DNA from: Paraglaciecola sp. MB-3u-78
GTDB taxonomy: Bacteria > Pseudomonadota > Gammaproteobacteria > Enterobacterales > Alteromonadaceae
Direction of reading: 5' to 3'
Assembly (NCBI RefSeq): GCF_002835935.1
Contig: NZ_PJCF01000003.1
Location: forward strand, 186,001 to 250,000
Length of the DNA stretch: 64,000 nt
Shown: positions 36,302 through 46,106 of the stretch, piece after piece
Numbering within the stretch: the first letter of the stretch is position 1
Layout: the number at the start of each line of letters is the position of its first letter
Made by a program: the position numbers and the translations under genes
The notes under the pieces: generated by a model
Told to the model about the DNA's origin: nothing
Database searches by the model: none
The model's input: the letters and a program-made list of their open reading frames with translations, nothing else

Positions 36302-36765
36302 GCTGTGATGGAAGAAGTCGTGCCTTTTATTCATCAGCACCGCCAATGAACTCAACAAATTTGTACGACTGGCTGCAGCATGGGGGCATTTCACGCCGCT
36401 AACTTTTACTTTAAACGCCCCGATGTGTTTGATGCTGTGATAGCTCTCAGCGGGATTTACAATGCCGAAAAAGCGCTCAACGGAAAGTACGGTATTCGAC
36501 AAATTTATTTCAATTCCCCGCTACATTACTTGCATAATTTATCTGATCCCAAAACCATCGCTCATTATCAAAAAGGGAAAATTGTTATCTGTGTTGGGCA
36601 AGGCGCTTGGGAAGATGAAATGATTGAAGACACCGCCAAACTAAAGAGTATCTTAAAGCGAAAGATGTAGAAGCTAGGATCGATTTTTGGAGACACAAAG
36701 TGAATCATGATTGGTCAAGGTGACGGGTACAAATGCCACATTTTATGCAGCATGTCTTAGATTGA
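36302..36765 (+). pseudogene. Putative esterase (PF00756-like), C-terminal half, broken
   Basis: The remnant runs from MEEVVPFIHQH through the nucleophile elbow GCSMGAFHAANFYFKRPDVF and GQGAWEDEM to KVNHDW and QMPHFMQHVLD. A TGA at 36347, a frameshift near 36660 and a TGA at 36721 break it. Intact members have about 240 residues. Confidence 0.75.
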
Positions 36766-36898
36766 CCTAATGTAATTAGTCAAAGCCTCTGAAGGGAAGA
36801 CCACTGCGACTATAAATGGTTATTTCTGCCTAATTTATTAGGGCCGTCATACTGCAATTGCGGACGTTGGACTCAGAAATTGTTACACCCTACGTCAT

Positions 36899-36914
36899 CC
36901 TTGCGAAGGCAAGG
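36899..36914. repeat. REP-like palindrome upstream of the GIY-YIG gene
   Basis: CCTTGC-GAAG-GCAAGG forms a six-base stem with a GAAG loop, within CGTCATCC...GGACCTCC. Similar palindromes are often found beside small GIY-YIG genes in proteobacteria (general knowledge, not checked here). Confidence 0.6.
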
Positions 36915-37011
36915 ACCTCCCCCCAATTAACATCTGAATGCAAAAAAACTGTCCTTTTCAAATCAACCAAAGAATTATATTCTCATAAATTTATTGAAAA
37001 GGAATTCAATA

Positions 37012-37299
37012 ATGAAACGACCCTGTATTTACATCATCACAAATCGCAATAATACGACGCTATATATTGGCGTCACAAGTAATCTGGTTCAACGTATTTA
37101 TCAACATAAAAATAAGCTAGTGAAAGGCTTTAGCACTAAGTACAACTTGGATAAGCTCATATATTTTGAACAGTTTGAATATATGGATAATGTAATAACC
37201 CGAGAAAAAAGGTTGAAGCTATGGAAAAGAGATTGGAAAAATCGACTCATCAACGAGCTAAATCCTAGCTGGCGAGATTTATATCCCTCAATATTCTAA
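37012..37299 (+). CDS. GIY-YIG nuclease-domain protein
   Basis: The 95-residue protein starts MKRPCIYIITNRNNTTLYIG, covering the IYI...LYIG form of the GIY-YIG motif, then VTSNLVQRIYQHK with the catalytic arginine, and TREKRLKLWKRDWKNRLI with the glutamate. AAGGA lies nine bases before this ATG. Small stand-alone proteins of this family have unclear function, and some may be mobile. It sits between a REP-like palindrome and the groEL terminator. Confidence 0.9.
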   Translation: MKRPCIYIITNRNNTTLYIGVTSNLVQRIYQHKNKLVKGFSTKYNLDKLIYFEQFEYMDNVITREKRLKLWKRDWKNRLINELNPSWRDLYPSIF

Positions 37300-37350
37300 A
37301 ATTATGGTGTAATTATCCAAAATTATCGGCAAATCAAAACCCATTAAAAA

Positions 37351-39078
<1,728 letters not shown>

Positions 39079-39104
39079 TCAAAAATTCTGTTAGTGGATT
39101 GGGT

Positions 39105-39395
39105 TTATTCGACTACTGCTAAGATGTCGCTTTCGCTAAGGATAAGCACTTCTTCGCCATCTAACTTTTCAGTTTTAACCCCATATCCATCGTTGAAAAT
39201 CACGATGTCACCGACTTTAACGTCGACTGCTTTAACATCGCCATTGTCTAGTACACGACCATTTCCTACAGCGATAACTTCGCCGCGAGTCGATTTTTCT
39301 GCTGCAGAGCCTGTTAATACAATGCCACCTGCAGATTTACTTTCTTGTTCGTGACGCTTAACGATAACGCGATCGTTTAAAGGACGAATTGCCAT
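39105..39395 (-). CDS. groS: Co-chaperonin GroES (Hsp10)
   Basis: The 96-residue protein [20 protein letters not shown] has the mobile loop ([14 protein letters not shown]) that contacts GroEL and the conserved end [22 protein letters not shown] lies nine bases before the ATG at 39395; the frame is open to 39419. It caps the GroEL ring. Confidence 0.99.
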   Translation of the reverse strand: MAIRPLNDRVIVKRHEQESKSAGGIVLTGSAAEKSTRGEVIAVGNGRVLDNGDVKAVDVKVGDIVIFNDGYGVKTEKLDGEEVLILSESDILAVVE

Positions 39396-39523
39396 TTTCA
39401 AATCTCCTGAAAATTCCAATGTTAATAATGCTATGTACCTTTTACATAAAGGCGGTGATTAAGCAGAAGACGCATCGTCTGCTTAGAATTCTTTTCTAGT
39501 AGAACTTAGTTCTGCGTCCAGAG

Positions 39524-39549
39524 ATGGGGTTAGCAGGAGTGATCTCAAG
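39524..39549 (-). promoter_or_regulatory. Sigma-32 heat-shock promoter of groES-groEL
   Basis: On the minus strand CTTGAGA (-35, 39549-39543), a 13-base spacer and CCCCAT (-10, 39529-39524) match the sigma-32 consensus CTTGAAA-N13-CCCCAT with one mismatch. It lies about 130 bases upstream of groES. Confidence 0.8.
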
Positions 39550-39712
39550 GCTTTTTTATTAAAAAAGTAAAATTAATAGGATGTTTCATTGGATACATTT
39601 GACATAGGATAAGCGAATCACTTTTTACAATACTTTTGGGGTGGGATCTTTTGCTGATGTCACAGAGTAAACAACCGTATATCTATAATCGTTGCTTATG
39701 GGAGGATCCATT

Positions 39713-40600
39713 TTGGTTGTAAAAAATACTAAGCTTTACTGTATAAAATATTGGGTTTTATTGTTGTTTATGGCGGCGAGCACCCAAATTCAATCTCAGC
39801 AGGAGATTGCCCTAGAAGATGATATGCGAACTGTATGGGAAGTAGGTGTATTTGCTGCAGCTTTTAGTTCCCCTGAATACCCAGCGGCGGGTCAACGTCA
39901 GACGAATGTTATTCCCGCCCCCTATTTTATATATCGCGGTGAAACCTTACGTATTGGCGATGGCTCAATTGCCCGGGCAGTAGCAATCGATAAAAGTTGG
40001 TATGAACTCGACTTATCGTTGGCAGGTTCTTTTAACGCTAATTCAGAGGATAACGAGGCAAGGGTAGGCATGCCTGATCTAGATTTTATTTTTGAGCTGG
40101 GCCCGCAGCTTAGTGTACGGTTATCAAAATTTGAATTTGAACAGCATGGCAAAGCAGAGTTGTTCTTAAACTTACAAGCTCGCGCCGCATTTTCAACTGA
40201 TTTTTCGGGCTTCAATAAACGAGGGTATGTGTTCCAACCCGAATTTAGCTATCGGCAACGAGGATGGCTTAGCGAGAAAACTGCTTTGTCTGTTAGCGTG
40301 TCACCCACCTGGGCAACCGAAAAATTGCACGATTATTTCTATCAAGTTGATAGCGATTTTGTCACCGAAACGCGTTCAGCCTACGATGCTAAAAGTGGTT
40401 ATTTAGGCACAGACTTATCTGTTGGTCTGTCATTTAACGCCACCGAAGACATTCGAATTTTTACCTTTGCCCGTGCTTCTCTGCATTCGGGGGCGGCGAA
40501 TGAAGACAGCCCTCTATTTATGGAAAAAAGTACCTACTCTTATGGTGTCGGTATGGTGTGGCGATTATGGGAGAGTGAAGAGAGAGTAGCCGGGCGTTAG
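39713..40600 (+). CDS. MipA/OmpV-family outer-membrane protein
   Basis: The protein of about 295 residues has a signal peptide (CIKYWVLLLFMAASTQIQSQ) followed by a beta-barrel with MipA-type text: SPEYPAAGQRQTNVIPAPYF, then YRGETLRIGDG, and a C-terminal YGVGMVWRLW. The start is taken as TTG at 39713, since GGAGG lies seven bases before it; the frame is open to 39692. MipA proteins were linked to murein synthesis and OmpV to osmoregulation; the role here is unknown. Confidence 0.87.
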   Translation: MVVKNTKLYCIKYWVLLLFMAASTQIQSQQEIALEDDMRTVWEVGVFAAAFSSPEYPAAGQRQTNVIPAPYFIYRGETLRIGDGSIARAVAIDKSWYELDLSLAGSFNANSEDNEARVGMPDLDFIFELGPQLSVRLSKFEFEQHGKAELFLNLQARAAFSTDFSGFNKRGYVFQPEFSYRQRGWLSEKTALSVSVSPTWATEKLHDYFYQVDSDFVTETRSAYDAKSGYLGTDLSVGLSFNATEDIRIFTFARASLHSGAANEDSPLFMEKSTYSYGVGMVWRLWESEERVAGR

Positions 40601-40782
40601 TAAGATCAAGATAGTTGGCGTTTTGCATCATGAACTGTGAATGGGCTATGCCAACAACTAAGATGTTTGATCAATCATGTTTTATGTCAATTGTGCAGAC
40701 TTAACGTCATGTTTTAGTTTTTAGATATCAGGTGAGCTTAATTTGCAATATAACTGATATCTGAAATTAAATACTCTGAATG

Positions 40783-41265
40783 TTATAGGGTTAGATTTTT
40801 TGAACATTCCATTTGCTTGCGATGGGAATTAAATACCGCTCTTTTAGAGCAACTAATTTCCTGGGTTTCTGCGCCATATTTCTTTATATACTCACTCACT
40901 AGTGGCTTTAAAACTGCAACTTGTTCTTTAGACAGGGAATTGTGAAGTTGATCCCTTACCTTACGCCACCTTTTTTCTTTAACTTCAGCTGCGACATTAA
41001 GCCAAAGATAAGCTTGAGCATAATTTTGCTCAACGCCTAAGCCATCCATGTACAATAACGCAAGTGCAAATTGGGATACTTTATTACCAAGTTTAGATGC
41101 TACTTCAAGGTGCTCGAACGCACTGTCATAATTTTTATTTCGAACCGCATTAGCGCTCAATTCTGTTGCTCTATTAAACTTTTCAACTTCAAAAGAATCT
41201 GCCGCATTAATTGATAAAGAACAGATTCCGCAGGTCATAGCAGTGACTAAAAGTAATTTTTTCAC
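40783..41265 (-). CDS. Exported Sel1-repeat protein
   Basis: The 160-residue protein has a signal peptide (LLLVTAMTCGICSLSINAAD) and one or two Sel1/TPR-like repeats (ALALLYMDGLGVEQNYAQAY, then LWLNVAAE). It is periplasmic by inference. Its partner and function are unknown. Two cysteines near the C-terminus (SCSKRAV and MECSKN) could form a disulfide. Confidence 0.82.
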   Translation of the reverse strand: MKKLLLVTAMTCGICSLSINAADSFEVEKFNRATELSANAVRNKNYDSAFEHLEVASKLGNKVSQFALALLYMDGLGVEQNYAQAYLWLNVAAEVKEKRWRKVRDQLHNSLSKEQVAVLKPLVSEYIKKYGAETQEISCSKRAVFNSHRKQMECSKNLTL

Positions 41266-41480
41266 TTAGGATTTCCTATAGTTTAGGTTAAAGTTATAAT
41301 TATATTGTGGCAGGGAAATATGTGATTTAACGTGTACTATTGTAACAAAAGTTGTGAAGAGTGCGAATCATTGAGTAATGAGTACGTCGAGTCTCAGATA
41401 GCACAAAAACCATAATCTAGCTGTATGAGCCGCACTTTTATTATTACATGCCTGTTAATTATTCTTTTTGAATAGTCATT

Positions 41481-42262
41481 TTACATTAATTCAAGATCAC
41501 TAACTGTGTAATTAGCGTCGTCGCATTCTTCACCACCTGCATTGATAAAATACTGTTTGGGTATTCCCATCGAACTAAAAATGGGTGATTTGTCAGGTTC
41601 ACTGACGTTTAACCCCGCTTCTATAGGCATGAGTTTTAACTGTAGGTCAAACTCACTATAGAGTTCATCTATAATTTTATAATCAGTGATGTTGGTAAGG
41701 AAGATTTCTTCTTCGATGTCATAGACTGTATTGATTGCGTTATTGATGACAGAAATGCTGACGACTGGAGTGGGGGAAAAGGTTGGGCAATCGTTATAAC
41801 TTAGATTAAATTGATAATTTGCTGTTTTGTTAGCTTGCCAAATACTGTGTTGCTCATCTAATTGGCTTATTAATGCGTATTTTTTTGAGTCTGAAATGAC
41901 CTTATACTCACATTTCGCATCAAACTGTGCATCAATAACCGTGAAAAGCCTAGCGATTCTGCCGTATCTAAATCTTTATTGTGTATGGTGAATATATTAA
42001 TCGAGCCTGTCGCTGAGCCACATGAATCAGTATAGATAAAACCATCATCACCTTTTTGCGAGCAGTGTAATTGGATATCTTCATCGATAAGTAACTTGCC
42101 GTGAGTTTTAACTGAGACAGCCCCAGTATTGTCGCAACTAATGGCTTGGTCATCTTGATATACACGAACATGCTGTTCGCCTTCCCAATCGAATTTGTTG
42201 TCGTTACAGGCTGTTAAACTCAAACAAAGTTGTCCAGCAGTTATTCCAGAATTCTTAAGCAT
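41481..42262 (-). pseudogene. DUF6174-like lipoprotein with frameshift
   Basis: The first 110 or so codons give a lipoprotein signal (lipobox LTAC) and a domain up to DLDTAESLGFSRL. A frameshift near 41945 moves the reading to another frame, which continues VIDAQFDAKCEYKVISDSKK, then YNDCPTFSPTPVVSISVINN and DDANYTVSDLELM-stop. The second part resembles DUF6174. If the frames were joined, the protein would have about 259 residues. A sequencing error cannot be excluded. Confidence 0.65.
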
Positions 42263-42372
42263 TACATTTCCTTCCTAGTGTAAATTAACAATCCAGATTG
42301 TAGTCATCCAAGACAAGTATTTCTGTTGATAATTGATACCGAATGTAAAGAAATGCAATTCAATCTATATTT

Positions 42373-42663
42373 TTAGAGGTGTTTAGTCGTACCCATGTTT
42401 TTATGTAGGACTCTAATGATTGTTATGCCTTTTGCACTTGAGATGTAATATATAATATGACTTGCATAAGGAAAGCTATACAACACATCGTGTAGCTCAC
42501 TTCTTGGTCTGCCAACTAGGGGTGTTTCAGCTAAACGACTAGCTAATAAATTAAGACCATCAACATAATTTTTAGCTTGTGATTTACCCCACTTTGTTAG
42601 GGTGTATAGCACTATATTATTAAGATCTTCTAATGCTTCAGGTGTAAAGGCGTAGTTAGACAT
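42373..42663 (-). CDS. RelE/ParE-family toxin
   Basis: The 96-residue protein MSNYAFTPEALEDLNNIVLY has the ParE core (LVGRPRSELHDVLYSFPYAS, then HIIYYISSAKGITIIRVLHK). It overlaps the antitoxin stop by eight bases. It is the first of four toxin-antitoxin modules in the 42.4-45.6 kb block. Confidence 0.93.
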   Translation of the reverse strand: MSNYAFTPEALEDLNNIVLYTLTKWGKSQAKNYVDGLNLLASRLAETPLVGRPRSELHDVLYSFPYASHIIYYISSAKGITIIRVLHKNMGTTKHL

Positions 42664-42919
42664 TATCTATAGTTTGCATCAGCTTGTTAATCGCATCTTG
42701 CCCATCAATCACCTTACCTGACTTTAGACTATCAAAGCCTTTTTCCAGCTCCATTTTTAAGACCCTTTCTTTTAACGCTTGGATCTCTTGATATTCTTTA
42801 GCCGACATCACCACCGCTACGGGTTTGTCGTGTCTGGTGATCCAAACAGGCTCTTGTTGCACTTTTAGCACCACATCACTAAATGACTTTTTAGCATCGG
42901 TAGAATTGATTGAATCCAT
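42656..42919 (-). CDS. Phd/YefM-family antitoxin
   Basis: The 87-residue protein begins MDSINSTDAKKSFSDVVLKV and contains PVWITRHDKPVAVVMSAKEY, the Phd/YefM fold. The C-terminal helix would neutralise the ParE toxin. A perfect 13-base inverted repeat 30 bases upstream is its likely operator. Confidence 0.94.
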   Translation of the reverse strand: MDSINSTDAKKSFSDVVLKVQQEPVWITRHDKPVAVVMSAKEYQEIQALKERVLKMELEKGFDSLKSGKVIDGQDAINKLMQTIDNV

Positions 42920-42948
42920 AATTTAGTCTTTTATGTTTGATATGACTA

Positions 42949-42978
42949 TTTTGTACATAATAGCCATTATGTACAAAA
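42949..42978. promoter_or_regulatory. Phd operator, perfect inverted repeat
   Basis: TTTTGTACATAAT (42949-42961) and ATTATGTACAAAA (42966-42978) are exact inverse complements around AGCC. The TGTACA core resembles known Phd boxes. It lies directly upstream of the antitoxin gene. Confidence 0.75.
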
Positions 42979-43175
42979 TGTTCCAATGGTTGTTGATGGT
43001 CATTTATGGAAATCTGAAGTAAGTGGAGGAATTGAGTCGAGGGAAATCAAAAGCATGTTCTTAGTATCGAGTAATTTGATTACTTTTATAGAAATACAAC
43101 ATTTGTTCAAAATTGACAGTTTGTTGCTACTATCTATATGATGAAGCAATAGGTTTTTTCATTCAGGAGATTGTT

Positions 43176-43418
43176 ATGCGTTTATCTATCGACATTACCC
43201 CAGAGCAGCATCAACATTTAAAAGCAGCAGCGGCACTACAAGGCCAATCCATCAAAAATTATGTGTTAGAACGTGCCTTACCGCAGGGTAATGATCAAGA
43301 AGCACTGAATAAATTGGAAGCATTTCTAGGAGCGCGTGTAGACAAAGCCAAAGCTGGTAAAATTTCGACTAGCTCCGTTGACTCTATATTTGGCGAAGAA
43401 TTAGCGAAAGCCAAGTAA
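43176..43418 (+). CDS. ParD-like antitoxin
   Basis: The 80-residue protein MRLSIDITPEQHQHLKAAAA has a ribbon-helix-helix fold (LQGQSIKNYVLERAL) and a toxin-binding tail (ISTSSVDSIFGEELAKAK). The ATG at 43176 follows AGGAGA. The toxin starts six bases after its stop. Confidence 0.9.
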   Translation: MRLSIDITPEQHQHLKAAAALQGQSIKNYVLERALPQGNDQEALNKLEAFLGARVDKAKAGKISTSSVDSIFGEELAKAK

Positions 43419-43423
43419 CCATT

Positions 43424-43726
43424 ATGCGCCAATACAACATTACGGAAGATGCAGAGCAAGACTTACGGAAGATTGCACGTTATACCCTCAGTAAATTTGG
43501 ACCCAAACAATTAGAAGCATACCGACAAGCGCTAAACAGTACCTTTAATGCTATTGGTAGAAACGACGTTATTCAGCGTCAATTTTCAATTAAACGTTTG
43601 GATTTATTGGTGACAAAATGCCAACATCATTATGTTTTCTATATCGTTGAGGGCGTTGATAAACCAACTGTTATTGGCGTTATTCATGAAGCGAGAGACA
43701 TTGTGGTTTACTTACTTCTCGATTGA
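43424..43726 (+). CDS. ParE-family toxin
   Basis: The 100-residue protein MRQYNITEDAEQDLRKIARY matches ParE, with RQFSIKRLDLLVTKCQHHYV and FYIVEGVDKPTVIGVIHEAR. ParE toxins act on DNA gyrase. It is encoded with the preceding ParD-like antitoxin. Confidence 0.92.
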   Translation: MRQYNITEDAEQDLRKIARYTLSKFGPKQLEAYRQALNSTFNAIGRNDVIQRQFSIKRLDLLVTKCQHHYVFYIVEGVDKPTVIGVIHEARDIVVYLLLD

Positions 43727-44064
43727 CTGGCGAAGATAATCAGTAGCCTGTTGCCAACAATTAACATGCGTGTCCTGTTAATTTATGATGACTAAATCCA
43801 CACTAGCTGACGGTAATGTGGCGAGCCAATCTACCGCATCGATTTTAAATAAACGCATCAAATTCCTAAGCTAAAGTAATGCTTGTTTTACCATTATTAT
43901 AAACGTGTGAAGACTGTGCCTTCTCCATTTTTCGGCACTGTACACAATAAGCTTGACTGGTGTGAGGGTTTTTAGCCTGGAATTAATGTAAGAGTCCTTT
44001 TAATTCCTTGCCACATGTCAAGCGACACATTTGAATTAATCCGGCATTGCCGTATACTTGTTGT
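43727..44064. other. Repeat-bearing gap between modules
   Basis: The stretch contains one 25-base hairpin repeat (43759-43783). The last part carries TTGAAT-N16-TATACT (about 44031-44058) immediately before the HigB start. I see no gene. Confidence 0.5.
43759..43783. repeat. 25-base hairpin repeat, copy 1
   Basis: AATTAACA and TGTTAATT flank TGCGTGTCC. The family has complete copies at 44916, 48134, 48168 and 48568 and a degenerate one near 48499. Confidence 0.75.
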
Positions 44065-44376
44065 ATGATTTTTATAGAAACTAGTATATTCACAAAAATC
44101 TTACCCAGTTACCTTTCTGATGATGATTACCGTAGGTTGCAATCGTATCTTCTACAAAAACCTGATGCTGGTGATATTGTTCGTGGCTCTGGCGGAGTAA
44201 GGAAAGTTCGCTGGGCCCCTTCTGGTAGAGGAAAAAGTGGTGGAATACGTGCAATCTATTATTGGAAAAAATCAGAACATGAAATTTGGATGCTAACGAT
44301 GTATAGCAAATCTGAAAGGGCGACAATTTCTGGTAATGTCTTAAAACAAATAGCGGAGGCAATCGATCATGAATAA
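44065..44376 (+). CDS. higB: HigB-type toxin (RelE superfamily)
   Basis: The 103-residue protein MIFIETSIFTKILPSYLSDD has the HigB core (VRKVRWAPSGRGKSGGIRAI, then EIWMLTMYSKSE). Toxin-first order and the overlapping antitoxin are typical of higBA. HigB cleaves mRNA at the ribosome. A -10 box (TATACT) ends seven bases before the ATG, so the message may lack a leader. Confidence 0.9.
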   Translation: MIFIETSIFTKILPSYLSDDDYRRLQSYLLQKPDAGDIVRGSGGVRKVRWAPSGRGKSGGIRAIYYWKKSEHEIWMLTMYSKSERATISGNVLKQIAEAIDHE

Positions 44377-44656
44377 TCGTGATATTGGATTAGAAATTCT
44401 TGAAGGATTAAATGAGATTAAACAATTCAAAAGTGGCAATGCCCAACTAAAAACAACTGAATTGTCTGAACCATCTAAACCTAAAATAATCAGAGCAAAA
44501 CTAAAATTATCACAGTCAGCATTTGCAGGTTTGCTGGGTGTAAGCATGCGGACATTACAGGACTGGGAGCAAGGACGTAGAAGCCCTCAAGGTCCTGCAA
44601 TAGCGCTGCTTCGTATTGCAGAACAGCATCCAGAAGTTTTTGCTGATTTACACTAA
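44369..44656 (+). CDS. higA: HigA-type antitoxin (XRE family)
   Basis: The 95-residue protein has a Cro/C1 helix-turn-helix, KLSQSAFAGLLGVSMRTLQD then WEQGRRSPQGPA. It overlaps the toxin end by eight bases. It neutralises HigB and represses the operon. Confidence 0.93.
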   Translation: MNNRDIGLEILEGLNEIKQFKSGNAQLKTTELSEPSKPKIIRAKLKLSQSAFAGLLGVSMRTLQDWEQGRRSPQGPAIALLRIAEQHPEVFADLH

Positions 44657-44915
44657 AACATTTAGTAAATCCGTCAAGAACCTGCTGGCCTTCGCATATG
44701 GAAAAGTTAACGTGAGTGTCTTGATAGCGTTCATTTTATGCGCTGCGCTTATTAAACATATGCTTCGCATACTGTCATCCCGCGCGGCGTCCGCATGCCA
44801 ATTACCCCACTGAATTCAAAAAATAACCGGCGAGCCTTGAGTCGAGGGTAAATCAAAAGCATCGGCCGCGCGGCGGGCGCATTGCCGACTAAGAGTTTTG
44901 ATTGTCTTTGCCAAT

Positions 44916-44940
44916 AATTATCATGCGTGTCCTGTTAATT
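44916..44940. repeat. 25-base hairpin repeat, copy 2
   Basis: AATTATCA-TGCGTGTCC-TGTTAATT, one change in the left arm. It directly precedes the 3' end of the VapC gene. Confidence 0.7.
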
Positions 44941-44947
44941 CGTGCTG

Positions 44948-45367
44948 TTAATTCTGTGTCCAGTCTTCAAGCTGAAGACCGATGACGCGTTTAAACTCTC
45001 TAGTATTGTTAGTAACTAAAATGCAATCGCTTGCCATCGCGTGACCAGCTATAGCTGTATCATTCGCACCGATAGGGGTGCCTTTGTCACTTAAATCTTT
45101 CTTTATGACTGTACTAGCTTCGACAGCATATTTGTCCCAAGCAAAAACACTGTCTATGCGAGACATAAATTCATCAACGATAATATTATGTTTGGGTGAG
45201 GCTTTCTTCCCGATGGCGCCAAACCGCATTTCAGCATAAGTGATCGCTGAAATCACAATGCGATCTTTATTCTCTACATGAGCTTGTAACACTTTTAATA
45301 AATACAATGGGCGTTCACGCATAATAAAAGAGCAAGTATTCGTATCTAACATGTAGGTGTTTTTCAA
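44948..45367 (-). CDS. vapC: VapC-type PIN-domain toxin
   Basis: The 139-residue protein has PIN-domain acidic residues in MLDTNTCSFIMRE, in ISAITYAEMRFGA and in PIGANDTAIAGHA. VapC enzymes cut tRNA or rRNA. The start overlaps the VapB stop by four bases. Confidence 0.95.
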   Translation of the reverse strand: MKNTYMLDTNTCSFIMRERPLYLLKVLQAHVENKDRIVISAITYAEMRFGAIGKKASPKHNIIVDEFMSRIDSVFAWDKYAVEASTVIKKDLSDKGTPIGANDTAIAGHAMASDCILVTNNTREFKRVIGLQLEDWTQN

Positions 45368-45591
45368 AGCTTAACCCTACCGCTTTCAACAACATCTGAG
45401 CGCTGCGTCATAAAATCATCGTCAACTTTGTTTACATCGACAAAACTGCCCCAGGATTTACGTTTTGGGGTTAATACAATAGAGTCACCTTGACGTGTGA
45501 TTTCCACCTCGTTAATGCCATCGAACTCTAACTCTTTCGGAATACGTACCGCTTGGCTTTTGCCATTGATAAATAGTGATGCTGTCGCCAT
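45364..45591 (-). CDS. vapB: VapB-type antitoxin (AbrB/SpoVT fold)
   Basis: The 75-residue protein MATASLFINGKSQAVRIPKE has the swapped-hairpin DNA-binding domain, followed by a VapC-binding tail. The dyads at 45604-45660 upstream are its likely operators. Confidence 0.94.
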   Translation of the reverse strand: MATASLFINGKSQAVRIPKELEFDGINEVEITRQGDSIVLTPKRKSWGSFVDVNKVDDDFMTQRSDVVESGRVKL

Positions 45592-45603
45592 AAATAAAAC
45601 CTC

Positions 45604-45660
45604 GCATATGTTGTGTATATGCTAAGTGTAGTGTTCTTATGGCATATGTCAAACATATAC
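45604..45660. promoter_or_regulatory. VapB operator dyads
   Basis: GCATAT-N7-ATATGC (45604-45622) is a perfect dyad. GCATATG-N5-CATATAC (45642-45660) is a second with one mismatch. They lie within 70 bases upstream of vapB. Confidence 0.6.
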
Positions 45661-46106
45661 ATGAGGTTTTGAGGGAGTATCAAGTCGAGGAAAATAAACA
45701 GCATCCGCGTTGTCGACTATGAGTTTTTAATGGCTTCGCCACAAAGGCATGCGCTAGCGCTTACTGACATCCTTGTCAGTTTTTGACTCGAATCCCTTCG
45801 AGCCAGTTACTCTTTTTCAACAGCAAAAAAGAGTAACCAGAAAATGCCGCTCGCTAATAAAGTTCTTAACCGCACAAAAAGGCTTAGTTTATGGGCGCCA
45901 ACCGCGTTGTCGCTACAAATGTGTCCATCCAACTTTCGCTCAAATGGCATCCCGCGCTGCGTCCGCTTGCCATTTGCCCCTAAAATAAGCCTTTTTGTGC
46001 TGAAACTTTAAATGCGGGAACCACAGCAGTGGCGGAGCCACCTAAGAAAAAAGCACCGGCTTTGCCGACAGAGAATTTTGGATGGCTTCGCCATTAAAGA
46101 ATTATC
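45661..46106. other. Repeat-rich gap
   Basis: It contains CTCGAA-N4-TTCGAG (45787-45802) and a hairpin GTTACTCTTTTT/AAAAAGAGTAAC (45806-45837). Related sequence, with a similar hairpin, occurs at 52.1 kb. I see no gene. Confidence 0.5.
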
